Assembly (NCBI GenBank): GCA_002343075.1
Contig: DDRH01000022.1
Coordinates: 62,001-126,000, forward strand
DNA length: 64,000 nt
Origin: Phycisphaerales bacterium UBA2421
Lineage (GTDB): Bacteria > Planctomycetota > Phycisphaerae > Tepidisphaerales > Tepidisphaeraceae
Direction of reading: 5' to 3'
The notes under the pieces are model-generated. The model was given only the letters and a program-made list of their open reading frames with translations, was not told the DNA's origin and did no database searches. Of the stretch, positions 18,128-25,966 are shown one piece after another. A program made the translations under genes and the position numbers. Positions within the stretch are counted from its first letter, which is position 1. Every line of letters begins with the position of its first letter.

Positions 18128-19783
18128 ATGTCTGAACCCGCGCCGATGTATCTCGTCTCTGTTGCAGGCCCGCCGGTTGGGCCTTTTGTGCTTGATTCGA
18201 CCAAGACAACGGCGCTGCGGATTGGGCGGAATGAACAGTGCGAGATTTTGCTGCCTGTGCGAGAGGATCGTGTTTCGCGGTTTCATGCCCGCCTCGATTT
18301 TGACGGAAGTCGATGGCGTTTGACCGATCTCAACAGCCGCTGGGGCACGCATGTCAACGGTTGCCGCATCAATGCCAATCAGGACCTGCCGCTGGGGGAG
18401 GGCGATCTGGTGCGGATATCGCCCTGGACGTTCAGTTTCAGCGCCGCGGCCGCCCGGCAGGACAGCGTGCAACCTGACGACGGCATGCCAACGCTTGTTC
18501 GTAACGTGCCCGACGCCAGACTTGTCGACGAGCAACTGGATGTATTGCTCGAAAGCATGGCGGCGATACACGGAGCGGCCGACGAGAAATCGCTCGCGGA
18601 TCTGCTCATCGACGCCGCCTTGCGTGGCACCGGGATGACCAATGCCGCAGTCCTTCGTCCCGTGGACAATGCCGGGCGCGTGCAGATCGTCGCCGCGAAC
18701 AAACCCGGCGCGTCGGCGGTGGAGGATCATCCGCGCTATAGCCGGTCACTTCTCAATGCCGCCTCCACCGGGCAGGTGGCCGAGCTGCAAACTGGAGCGG
18801 GCGATATCGCGCAGAGCATCATGATGATGAACATTAGCGCGGCGCTCTGTGTGCCGATCATTATCGGCGCCCGCAGCGAAGCCGGTGGAACGATCGCGGC
18901 ATATCTTTACATCGATTCGCGCGGCAGCGGGTCCCCCCGGCCGCGGCCGAACGCGGCACAGTTTTGCGTGGCACTTGGCCGCATGGCCGGGCTGGCGCTG
19001 GCGAATCTCAAGCGCATGGAAATCGAGATTCGACAAGCGATGCTCGAATCAGAACTCAGTGCCGCGGCAACCACGCAGCGGTGGATTTTGCCGGTTCGCT
19101 CGCAGCGGTTTGAAGCGATTGAGTGCGTGGGCGAGTCGCGGCCGGGGCGCTATGTGGGCGGCGATTTTTTTGACATTATCGATCTGGGCGACGCGCGAAT
19201 TGCGGTGACGCTGGGAGATGTGACCGGCAAAGGCGTCGGGGCCGGCGTGCTCATGACCGCAACGCAGGGCTATCTGCATGCCTGCCTGCGCGAGCATGGC
19301 GATGTGCTGCGCGCGGTGACCGCGGTCAACCGATTTGTGGCACTGCGGACGCCCGATGAGCGGTTTGTGACCGCATGGGTGGGCGTGCTCAACCTGCGCG
19401 ACAAGACGATACACTACATCGATGCCGGTCACGGATATGCCATGCTCCAACCCCACGGTGAAGAACCGATCGACCTTCGCGGGGGCGACGGCCTGCCAAT
19501 TGGCGTGGATGTCGATTTTTCCTATCGCGCCGTCACGCGGCCTTTGCCCGATTCCGGGCGATTACTCATCGTCAGCGACGGACTGGTGGAACAGTGCGGC
19601 ATCGTTCAATCGGCCACCGGCGGGCTGGTGCAAGATCAGTTTGACCTCCCGCGACTTCAGGCGGCACTGATGGCATCTCCTGAAGGTGCCGATACGGTCG
19701 CCGATCTGTTTGCCGCGGTGGTCAATCATGCGGGTACCACGCAACTAGCCGACGACGCGACGGCGGTGCTGGTGAAGTGGTAG
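18128..19783 (+). CDS. FHA-GAF-PP2C (SpoIIE/RsbU-type) serine/threonine phosphatase
   Basis: 551 residues. N-terminal FHA domain (about 20-105) with the phosphothreonine-binding pattern LRIGRNEQCEILL, DRVSRFHARL and LNSRWGTHVNG. A GAF-like sensor domain follows (about 130-300: AALCVPIIIGARSEAGGTIAAYLYIDSR). The C-terminal PP2C-SpoIIE phosphatase domain (about 320-551) has GRYVGGDFFDIIDL, ITLGDVTGKGVGAG-like and LIVSDGLVEQ, supplying the metal-binding Asp residues. Such proteins control partner-switch sigma regulation or reverse Ser/Thr kinase signalling; the FHA domain suggests docking to a phosphorylated partner. No kinase or anti-sigma antagonist lies next to it. It is cytoplasmic, with no membrane segment. 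Confidence 0.88.
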   Translation: MSEPAPMYLVSVAGPPVGPFVLDSTKTTALRIGRNEQCEILLPVREDRVSRFHARLDFDGSRWRLTDLNSRWGTHVNGCRINANQDLPLGEGDLVRISPWTFSFSAAAARQDSVQPDDGMPTLVRNVPDARLVDEQLDVLLESMAAIHGAADEKSLADLLIDAALRGTGMTNAAVLRPVDNAGRVQIVAANKPGASAVEDHPRYSRSLLNAASTGQVAELQTGAGDIAQSIMMMNISAALCVPIIIGARSEAGGTIAAYLYIDSRGSGSPRPRPNAAQFCVALGRMAGLALANLKRMEIEIRQAMLESELSAAATTQRWILPVRSQRFEAIECVGESRPGRYVGGDFFDIIDLGDARIAVTLGDVTGKGVGAGVLMTATQGYLHACLREHGDVLRAVTAVNRFVALRTPDERFVTAWVGVLNLRDKTIHYIDAGHGYAMLQPHGEEPIDLRGGDGLPIGVDVDFSYRAVTRPLPDSGRLLIVSDGLVEQCGIVQSATGGLVQDQFDLPRLQAALMASPEGADTVADLFAAVVNHAGTTQLADDATAVLVKW

Positions 19784-19921
19784 GCGAATCCTGTTTCAAA
19801 CCTATCTGACCGACCCGCGAGGCATTGTGCCGCGTACATTCGCGATGGAAGCATCCTGTTTGATGGATTCGACTTAATCGCCCCGGAGGTTTACGAACGT
19901 GCATTGGCGAGGCGGGAGCAT

Positions 19922-20269
19922 TCATGGTTCTGCTTGCCCCGCTGTCACCCATCGCATCACGTAATAGACCGCCGCCGTGGTGCCGGCGTTGCGCCAGCCG
20001 TGCAATTCGTTTGGGGCGATGAGCAGCATCGATCCGGCGGGCACGGCGAAGGTGCGGCCCTCGACGGTTGCTTCGAGTTCGCCGTCTTTCACGATGATCA
20101 ATTCTTCGTCTGGGTGCTGGTGCGGCGGATGGGGCGTGTTGCCGGGGTTGAGCGTGGACACATGAACTGACAGATTTTCCAGTGTGCCCGTCTTACCTTT
20201 GAAAAAATCGCGCCGAGCGCCCACTGCGGTCTGCTCGGGCGTGATTTTTTGCCAGTTGCAAAGCTCCAT
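19922..20269 (-). CDS. Cupin domain protein
   Basis: 115 residues. A single small beta-barrel cupin: HPPHQHPDEELIIVKDGELEATVEG matches cupin motif 1 (His, His, Glu ligands), and IAPNELHGWRN matches motif 2 (His). A metal site is therefore likely. Cupins of this size act as small-molecule sensors, isomerases or dioxygenases; nothing here decides which. Its ATG overlaps the stop of the preceding minus-strand frame as TAATG, so the two are probably translationally coupled. Confidence 0.8.
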   Translation of the reverse strand: MELCNWQKITPEQTAVGARRDFFKGKTGTLENLSVHVSTLNPGNTPHPPHQHPDEELIIVKDGELEATVEGRTFAVPAGSMLLIAPNELHGWRNAGTTAAVYYVMRWVTAGQAEP

Positions 20270-20689
20270 TACCTGCTCCAGAGTTCGCGATAGTATTCAC
20301 CCGCCCGATGAATGTTAAGGCCGCGAATGAACTCGATGCCGAAAACTAACGTGAATGCAGTCAACAGACAGCAAAGCATCATGATTGTCATACGCCGGTT
20401 TTTGAGGTGCCTCACCTGCCACACCGCTGCAGCCAGCCAAGCCAGGGAACTCGCTATCGCAACCGCCGTTAAATAGGGATAGAGCTTAAATTCAAGAAAG
20501 GCTGTTTGGAGGATCGCCCGTTACGGCTTCAATGATGTTGATGAGCCAGATTGCGCAGAGAGGAAACGGAGCACTCACAAGCAACGCGACTTGCCAGCCG
20601 TTTACAGGGGTCTGCACGCAGCAATACGGCAGAACGAGGCATGTTGGTGGCGAAGAGGTTGTTGATGAGCCTTCCGTAAGAACCCTCAC
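20269..20689 (-). pseudogene. Small multi-pass membrane protein, apparently frameshifted
   Basis: Two adjacent minus-strand frames encode membrane segments. The upstream frame (to 20492) contains WQVALLVSAPFPLCAIWLINIIEAV. The next frame, open from about 20520 down to a TAA at 20269-20271, contains LYPYLTAVAIASSLAWLAAAVW and MTIMMLCCLLTAFTLVFGIEFI and ends YYRELWSR. The second frame has no start codon before its first membrane helix, so the simplest reading is one gene split by a frameshift near 20518. Its stop overlaps the cupin ATG (TAATG). The function is unknown. Alternatively the downstream frame is a decayed remnant. Confidence 0.4.
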
Positions 20690-20694
20690 CCCGG

Positions 20695-20720
20695 CCCTCT
20701 CCCGGAGTACCGGGCGAGGG
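20695..20720. repeat. Dispersed-type palindromic element, possible terminator
   Basis: CCCTCTCCCGG AGTA CCGGGCGAGGG forms an 11-bp stem with one mismatch, flanked by CCTCACCCCGG. This resembles the GC-rich palindromes scattered through many bacterial genomes. It lies 12 bases past the stop of the acyl-CoA dehydrogenase gene and may end that transcript. Confidence 0.55.
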
Positions 20721-20731
20721 AGTGGAGGAGA

Positions 20732-21913
20732 TCATTTGAACGCCTCATATTCCTTCCCCAGCAACGCGGTCGCGATTTTCATTTTCATGATTTCGTCGGT
20801 GCCTTCATAAATCCGACAGACTCGGCAATCCTGAAGGTGGCGGAAGGGGCGGTAAAGCTCGCTCCACCCGCGGCCGCCGAAGACCTGCACCGCGTGGTCA
20901 CTGGCCTGCCACGCGGCGTTGCTCGCATGAAACTTCGCCTGCGCGACGCGAAAATCGGCCTCTTTCAGCTTTTCGGAGTTCTTGGGATCAAGTTCGCTGG
21001 CCTCTTTAGCCATCGCCGCGCGCTCGATCATTGCATCGCTGGTTGCACGCGCCATCTCGATCATCGCGATGTGTTCCTGCACCAGTTGATGCTTACCGAT
21101 CGGCTTGCCATGCTGATGGCGTTCCTTTGCGTAGCGGAGCACTTCGATCAGGCAGTCTTCAATCACGCCCAGGCAGCCGCTCGCAACGCTCAATCGTCCG
21201 CTGACGAGTGTGTGCATCGCGATGCGAAAGCCATTGCCCTCTTCGCCGAGCATGTTTTCCGCTGGCACTTCATGTTCGGTCATCTGAAACATGCCCGTGT
21301 CGCTGGTAAACATACCGGGTTTGGCGTGCAACTGCTCTTTCTCGAAGCTTGCGCCGGCAGTGTCAACGACAATCGCGCTCATCCGGCGGTCGGCGCCGGT
21401 CGCGCCCTCGGGGAACGCAAAGACGTTGACGGCGGTGGCGATGGTGCCGTTGCTGATCAGGTACTTTACGCCGTTCAAAATCAGCTTGTCACCCTGGCGG
21501 CGGTAGGTTGTCGTGCCCTCAAGCGGGTTGCTCCCGGCGTCCGGCTCGGTCAGCCCGAAAGCCAGAATCGCGTCGCCTTTGCAACTTGCGGGAATGTATT
21601 TTTTCTTCGTCGCCACGCTTCCATATTTCAGGATCGGAAACTGCCCGATCGAAGTCTGCCCGCTGAAAAACGTGCGCGGGCCGGTGCCTTCCTGATTAAT
21701 GCGCGCCAGACAGCGCGCGTATGTGAGGGAATCTGCACCCCGGCCACCCAACTCTTTAGGCACGGGGATGCCCATGATGTTGTGCTTCTTCGCGAGCGAG
21801 ACGATCGCTTCATTAAATTTATGCTCGAGGTAGCACACTTCCTCGATCGGCCGAAGTTCCTGGCAGTAGGCCTCGACGTCGGCCATGATTTTCTTCTGTT
21901 CATCCGCGTTCAT
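20732..21913 (-). CDS. Acyl-CoA dehydrogenase family protein
   Basis: 393 residues, the usual length for the family. N-terminal helical domain, middle beta domain with the FAD/substrate region AFGLTEPDAGSNP and YLISNG, and C-terminal helical domain with VFGGRGWSELYRPFRHLQDCRVCRIYEGTDEI. The Glu in IYEGTDEI is in the place of the catalytic base that removes the alpha proton of the acyl-CoA. It is an FAD-dependent step of fatty-acid or branched-chain acyl-CoA oxidation that passes electrons to an electron-transfer flavoprotein. GGAGGAG lies 9 bases before the ATG. It stands alone on its strand, so chain-length specificity is unknown. Confidence 0.93.
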   Translation of the reverse strand: MNADEQKKIMADVEAYCQELRPIEEVCYLEHKFNEAIVSLAKKHNIMGIPVPKELGGRGADSLTYARCLARINQEGTGPRTFFSGQTSIGQFPILKYGSVATKKKYIPASCKGDAILAFGLTEPDAGSNPLEGTTTYRRQGDKLILNGVKYLISNGTIATAVNVFAFPEGATGADRRMSAIVVDTAGASFEKEQLHAKPGMFTSDTGMFQMTEHEVPAENMLGEEGNGFRIAMHTLVSGRLSVASGCLGVIEDCLIEVLRYAKERHQHGKPIGKHQLVQEHIAMIEMARATSDAMIERAAMAKEASELDPKNSEKLKEADFRVAQAKFHASNAAWQASDHAVQVFGGRGWSELYRPFRHLQDCRVCRIYEGTDEIMKMKIATALLGKEYEAFK

Positions 21914-22052
21914 AATGGTTGGCTCCTCCGAAGTAGTTTCGGACCGATCAATCTACCCGATTTTATCATCAAAATGCAGGGGTTGCCCGGCGTTCGCAGG
22001 AATTGAAAGGTGCATGGGAAATTCTACACCCGTTTTGGTTACACTCCCCAGA

Positions 22053-23069
22053 ATGCAGGTATCTCCATATATCCGGCGGTTGATGTCACAGCGATGCGTG
22101 GTTGCTATGTTAGTGCTCACAGCCGTCATTGCCGGTGCCGCGCGGGCCGGGGAGCCAGCGAGGCTCAAGTTTATCGAGGTTGATCTGGCTGCAAAGCAGG
22201 TGCGCGTGGAGTGCGAGGCAATTCGGGTGGACGCTCCGCTTGAGTTTTTCTGCGTCGCGGTGGGGGGGCCGGAACATGAGTCGGTCCTACGCACGCCGGC
22301 CAAACCTTCTGACATTCATTTGGCCCTTCTCATGCTAGGGCTGGAACCCGGCGCGCCCGCGACATTTAGCGACGCGGCGCAGCGGTGGACCCCTCCCCAT
22401 GGCCCGCCGGTTCGGGTGTCGGTCGAGTTTGCCAAGTCGGGCGAAACCATGAAGTTGTCCGCGGGGAAGTTACTGCGCTCGATGCAGAAACAGACCCCCA
22501 TGCCCGATGCCCCGTTCGTATTCACAGGCAGCCGAATCCTCGAAGACCGCCGCTATGCCGCGGACGTCACCGGTTATGTCGTGAGCCTTGTCAACTTTGA
22601 TTTATCGCCGATCGACGTGCCCCAACTCGCGTCCAACGCAAACGATACGCTCGAATGGCAAATCAACCCCGACACGGCACCCGAGATGGGGCAAAAAGTG
22701 ATAATGATCCTGGAGCCTGTCGGCGGGCCCGCGGGCGCTGATAGCCCGGACGTGCCTTCAACTTCGGCTCAAAATTTATCCGACACCACAATCGACCAAG
22801 CCAAGGTCGACCAACTCCAGCAGTTGTGGGAGAAGCGCGTCACGCCTCATGATCAGGCCCTTCGAGCCGCGGCCCAGGCGCAATACGACGTGCTCCGCGC
22901 GCTGCGAAGAGAGCAGCAAAGGCTGATTGACGAAGCCGACCGAATTCAACGGTTGATTGACGAAATCGAACGAAAATATCAGGACATGACCACGCCCCGC
23001 CCCGGGGCTGTCGAGGCAGACCCAAAGCCTGGGCCCGACATCCTTAAAGCCAGTGATCCGAAACAGTGA
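22053..23069 (+). CDS. Secreted YdjY-domain-like protein with C-terminal coiled coil
   Basis: 338 residues from the ATG of MQVSPYIRR; a second ATG ten codons on (MSQRCVV) would also give a good signal peptide (VVAMLVLTAVIAGAARA, cleavage near ARA). The mature domain (LKFIEVDLAAKQVRVECEAI, LEFFCVAVGGPEHESVL, IHLALLMLGLEPG) resembles the YdjY-type domain common in planctomycetes, whose function is unknown. The last 100 residues are charged and helical (LRALRREQQRLIDEADRIQRLIDEIERKY), probably a coiled coil. It is divergent from the acyl-CoA dehydrogenase, with about 140 bases between the starts. Confidence 0.7.
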   Translation: MQVSPYIRRLMSQRCVVAMLVLTAVIAGAARAGEPARLKFIEVDLAAKQVRVECEAIRVDAPLEFFCVAVGGPEHESVLRTPAKPSDIHLALLMLGLEPGAPATFSDAAQRWTPPHGPPVRVSVEFAKSGETMKLSAGKLLRSMQKQTPMPDAPFVFTGSRILEDRRYAADVTGYVVSLVNFDLSPIDVPQLASNANDTLEWQINPDTAPEMGQKVIMILEPVGGPAGADSPDVPSTSAQNLSDTTIDQAKVDQLQQLWEKRVTPHDQALRAAAQAQYDVLRALRREQQRLIDEADRIQRLIDEIERKYQDMTTPRPGAVEADPKPGPDILKASDPKQ

Positions 23070-23347
23070 TGACCCTCAGTCGGCACGGTGCGCATTCTTC
23101 GTCGAGCACCGCGCCGCGATCGCCGTACTCTTGCGACCGCCGACTCATTCGCCATGGTGATTCATCGCAGAGGCAGAGAAAGCGCCCTGGCCGCTTCATT
23201 GAACTCCGACGCACGCATGAACAAAACCATACCTGCACAATAGCAGCCCGAGGCAGACGCATGGTGTCCTTCTACCATGTGGTTGTGCGCAGATTGAGTC
23301 TTCTAAAATGCACAGCGTCCTCAGCGCCTCGGCGGTGACAAGGTAAG

Positions 23348-24004
23348 ATGTTGAAGGCCATGCCGTTCCCATCCGCCATTTTCTCGCTCATCGCTGTCGG
23401 GGCGTTATGGCTCGCTGTCGGAAATTCGCTGGGACTATGGCTGGGTGGGTTCGGGGTGGTCGCGTTGCTTCTGCCGCCGTTGTGTCTGCACGGGCCGACA
23501 CTGCTGAAGCGGCTGATCGACGCCGCAATCGTGACCGATTGCATCGTTGTCGTATGGTTGCTGTCTGCTGCGGGGGCTTCGGTGACACTGCTCGACTGGT
23601 TTTTGTGCACAGCGGTGCTTTATGCCTTTGCGGCTGCGGGTTTTGGCATGGCTCACGCGTTACGGGCGCTGCGACTGCCCGCCGACCTCGCCGCGGCGGG
23701 GGCAATTCTCGTGCTGACCGGCTGGCTGGCTGCACCCGTGTGGCTTTCGCCGGTGATGAACGACTCTCTTGCTGATGTCATCTCGAGTTATCATCCTCTG
23801 ATCGCCATCAACAGCAGGCTGGCCGAACTGGGCATCTGGCTCGAACAGCCGATTATCTACCGTCATACCGTGCTGGGGCAGGACGTCGCTTACTCGCTGC
23901 CGTCGTCGCTTTGGCCGGTCATACTGCTCCATGCGGCCGTCGGGGGCTGTGCGGCGAGCATTGCTATTTTTACAGGATTCTGGCGCGCCCGCACCATTGA
24001 TTGA
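23348..24004 (+). CDS. Integral membrane protein of unknown function
   Basis: 218 residues with about five hydrophobic segments: SAIFSLIAVGALWLAVG, LGLWLGGFGVVALLLPP, AAIVTDCIVVVWLLSAAG, FLCTAVLYAFAAAGFGM and a C-terminal LLHAAVGGCAASIAIFTGF. Between the fourth and last segments lies a conserved-looking loop, HPLIAINSRLAELGIWLEQP...LGQDVAYSLP. I do not recognise a family with confidence. The 278 bases upstream hold no gene, only sequence resembling decayed dispersed repeats (for example CCTCAGCGCCTCGGCGG near 23315-23335). Confidence 0.65.
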   Translation: MLKAMPFPSAIFSLIAVGALWLAVGNSLGLWLGGFGVVALLLPPLCLHGPTLLKRLIDAAIVTDCIVVVWLLSAAGASVTLLDWFLCTAVLYAFAAAGFGMAHALRALRLPADLAAAGAILVLTGWLAAPVWLSPVMNDSLADVISSYHPLIAINSRLAELGIWLEQPIIYRHTVLGQDVAYSLPSSLWPVILLHAAVGGCAASIAIFTGFWRARTID

Positions 24005-24103
24005 CAGCCTTCTTTCCCGCTGTTGCCGTACAGTCCGCGAAGGGTTCAATTTGTAACGGCGCATTTTTTGCTTGGAACCCGGGTTGGTATTTCATAAGAT
24101 TGC

Positions 24104-24109
24104 TATAAT
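24104..24109 (+). promoter_or_regulatory. Candidate -10 box (TATAAT) upstream of the phosphodiester glycosidase gene
   Basis: A consensus TATAAT lies 75 bases before the ATG. The best upstream match, TTGGTA, is only 14 bases away, which is short for sigma-70, so this is tentative. A GGAGG ribosome binding site follows at 24176-24180, 4 bases before the ATG at 24185. Confidence 0.4.
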
Positions 24110-24184
24110 TAGCGACTGCCGCACCGGTTGAAGCCTTAGTTTGGTGCCTGATCCCGGACCTGCTCGGTCTGGACGGAGGTTGAA

Positions 24185-25852
24185 ATGAACTGTTCGCGCT
24201 TTGAGGGCGCACGCTGCGCCTATGTTCTGCTCTCGGCTGGGGCAGTTGGGCTGGCCGCGCCGGTTGCCCATGCAGCGTTCATTCGCTCAGCGCAGCCTTT
24301 CGTTGGGGTGACCCATCACCAATACATCCAACTCCGTGGCGACACCACCACGCTGCCGATCTTTCCGCGCGAGATTGTGGTGAACATCCTGGAAGTGGAT
24401 GTCACAACGCCAGGAGTAGCGTTCAGGATGCAGCCGGGCAACGGCGCGCTTCCCGGCGAGGTCACCCGGCAGACGACGCGCGCCTTCGTAAACTCCGCCG
24501 GAGCGCAGATCGGTATCAACGGCGACTTTTACGATACCGCGCCTCCGTACCCGTCGCAGAACGGGCAATTTTTCACCGACGTGGTTCACATTAATGCCAG
24601 CGATGGCGACGTTTATTCTCCAGCAGCCGGGGGAGAGGCGTTGTTTAATATTACGCAGAACAATGTTCCCTCGATTCGCACCGCCGGCGCAGCGGGAAGC
24701 ACGACGGGGAGCGGCGGTTTCTCGCTTTACAACGCCATCGGCGGCAACCAGCGCATCCTGACCAACGGTGTCGTCAGTGCGCCCAATGACAGCTACACCA
24801 ATACGCTCAATCCGCACACCGCCATCGGGGTCAGTCAGGATCAGACCAGGGTGTTCCTGCTCACCGTCGACGGGCGTCAAGGCGATTACAGCGAAGGGAT
24901 GTTCACCACTGAGATGGCGTCGCTCATGCGAGACTTTGGCGCGTGGGATGCCATCAATGTAGACGGCGGGGGGTCGACCACGATGGTGATGGACGACAGT
25001 AACGACAGCACGCAAAACGCACGAGTTATCAATAGCCCTGCGGACGGGTCGTCACAGACCGGGCCGGGCACCGAACGCCTGATTGCCAACAGTCTGGCTG
25101 TGTTCGCGACGCATCGCGCCGGCTATGTGCCGCTGCCGGCCATTCCATATCCCGGGCAAACCGGCGTCGTGCCGAACATCACGCAGCCGACGATGTTTGA
25201 TGACTTCGAAGGCTCCCGCGGCCGGTTTACGTCGACCAGTTCAGGCTCGAACGGCAATATCGCCGCAGCCACGAGTTCGTCGGTTGATACCACCTACAGC
25301 AAGAGCGGCAATAGTGCCTTGAAACTTGACATCGTCAACACCAATGCAACGCCATCACGGATGCAGATGCGACTCCTCTCCGGCGGCGGGACGGCGGGGA
25401 ACAACCTGCACGATGGTAAGGCGATGGGTTCGAGCGGGTTTTTCGGATTTTGGCTCAGGCTGGAGCCAGGCAATGACCCGTTATGGGTTGCGAGCCTTCT
25501 GGATGACGGGACGACGACGAGCAACGGGCTTGAGCGCAGCGGGTTCAAGCAGGTGATCGCTGATGGTGAGTGGCACCTGTATGAATGGGCTTTGGCGGAC
25601 CCCGATCAGTGGAACAACTTCAACGCCGGCAACGGCGCCATCAACGGCCCCAACGCGTTTCTCGATGCGATCTACTTCAGCAGCACCCCCGCCACCAGCG
25701 GCGGACCGAACTGGAGCGGCACGGTCTGGATTGATGCGGTTGGCTACAACCCGTTCGGATCGGTTTCGGTGCTGGTTCCAGAGCCGGGGGCGGCAGGGGT
25801 AGCAGCGGGCATGGGGATCGCCGTCGCAATCCGGCGGCGAAAGCCACGATGA
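24185..25852 (+). CDS. PEP-CTERM phosphodiester glycosidase (NAGPA-like) family protein
   Basis: 555 residues. Signal peptide (YVLLSAGAVGLAAPVAHA). Residues about 50-310 match the phosphodiester glycosidase domain related to mammalian N-acetylglucosamine-1-phosphodiester alpha-N-acetylglucosaminidase: GINGDFYDTAPPYP, HTAIGVSQDQTRVFLLTVDGRQ, EMASLMRDFGAWDAINVDGGGSTTMV. A second beta-sandwich domain (MFDDFEGSRGRF...SALKLDIVN) looks like a carbohydrate-binding module. The C-terminus is a PEP-CTERM signal (VPEPGAAG, hydrophobic helix, RRRKPR), so the enzyme should be exosortase-processed and surface-associated. It probably removes a phosphate-linked sugar from an extracellular polymer; the substrate is unknown. 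GGAGG precedes the ATG. Confidence 0.85.
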   Translation: MNCSRFEGARCAYVLLSAGAVGLAAPVAHAAFIRSAQPFVGVTHHQYIQLRGDTTTLPIFPREIVVNILEVDVTTPGVAFRMQPGNGALPGEVTRQTTRAFVNSAGAQIGINGDFYDTAPPYPSQNGQFFTDVVHINASDGDVYSPAAGGEALFNITQNNVPSIRTAGAAGSTTGSGGFSLYNAIGGNQRILTNGVVSAPNDSYTNTLNPHTAIGVSQDQTRVFLLTVDGRQGDYSEGMFTTEMASLMRDFGAWDAINVDGGGSTTMVMDDSNDSTQNARVINSPADGSSQTGPGTERLIANSLAVFATHRAGYVPLPAIPYPGQTGVVPNITQPTMFDDFEGSRGRFTSTSSGSNGNIAAATSSSVDTTYSKSGNSALKLDIVNTNATPSRMQMRLLSGGGTAGNNLHDGKAMGSSGFFGFWLRLEPGNDPLWVASLLDDGTTTSNGLERSGFKQVIADGEWHLYEWALADPDQWNNFNAGNGAINGPNAFLDAIYFSSTPATSGGPNWSGTVWIDAVGYNPFGSVSVLVPEPGAAGVAAGMGIAVAIRRRKPR

Positions 25853-25966
25853 GCGCTACTTGTGAAAGCGTTGCTTGGTCGCCCGCCGAGTCGCGGCCTT
25901 GCCCTGCGCTGATGTTGTAAGGAAGTTATCCCGCCGCGAGCCGAATGTGTATGATTCCGGCGGGCC

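Noticed and set aside
20837..22006. 389-residue plus-strand frame opposite the acyl-CoA dehydrogenase
   Set aside because: Antisense shadow of a well-supported gene; no domain.
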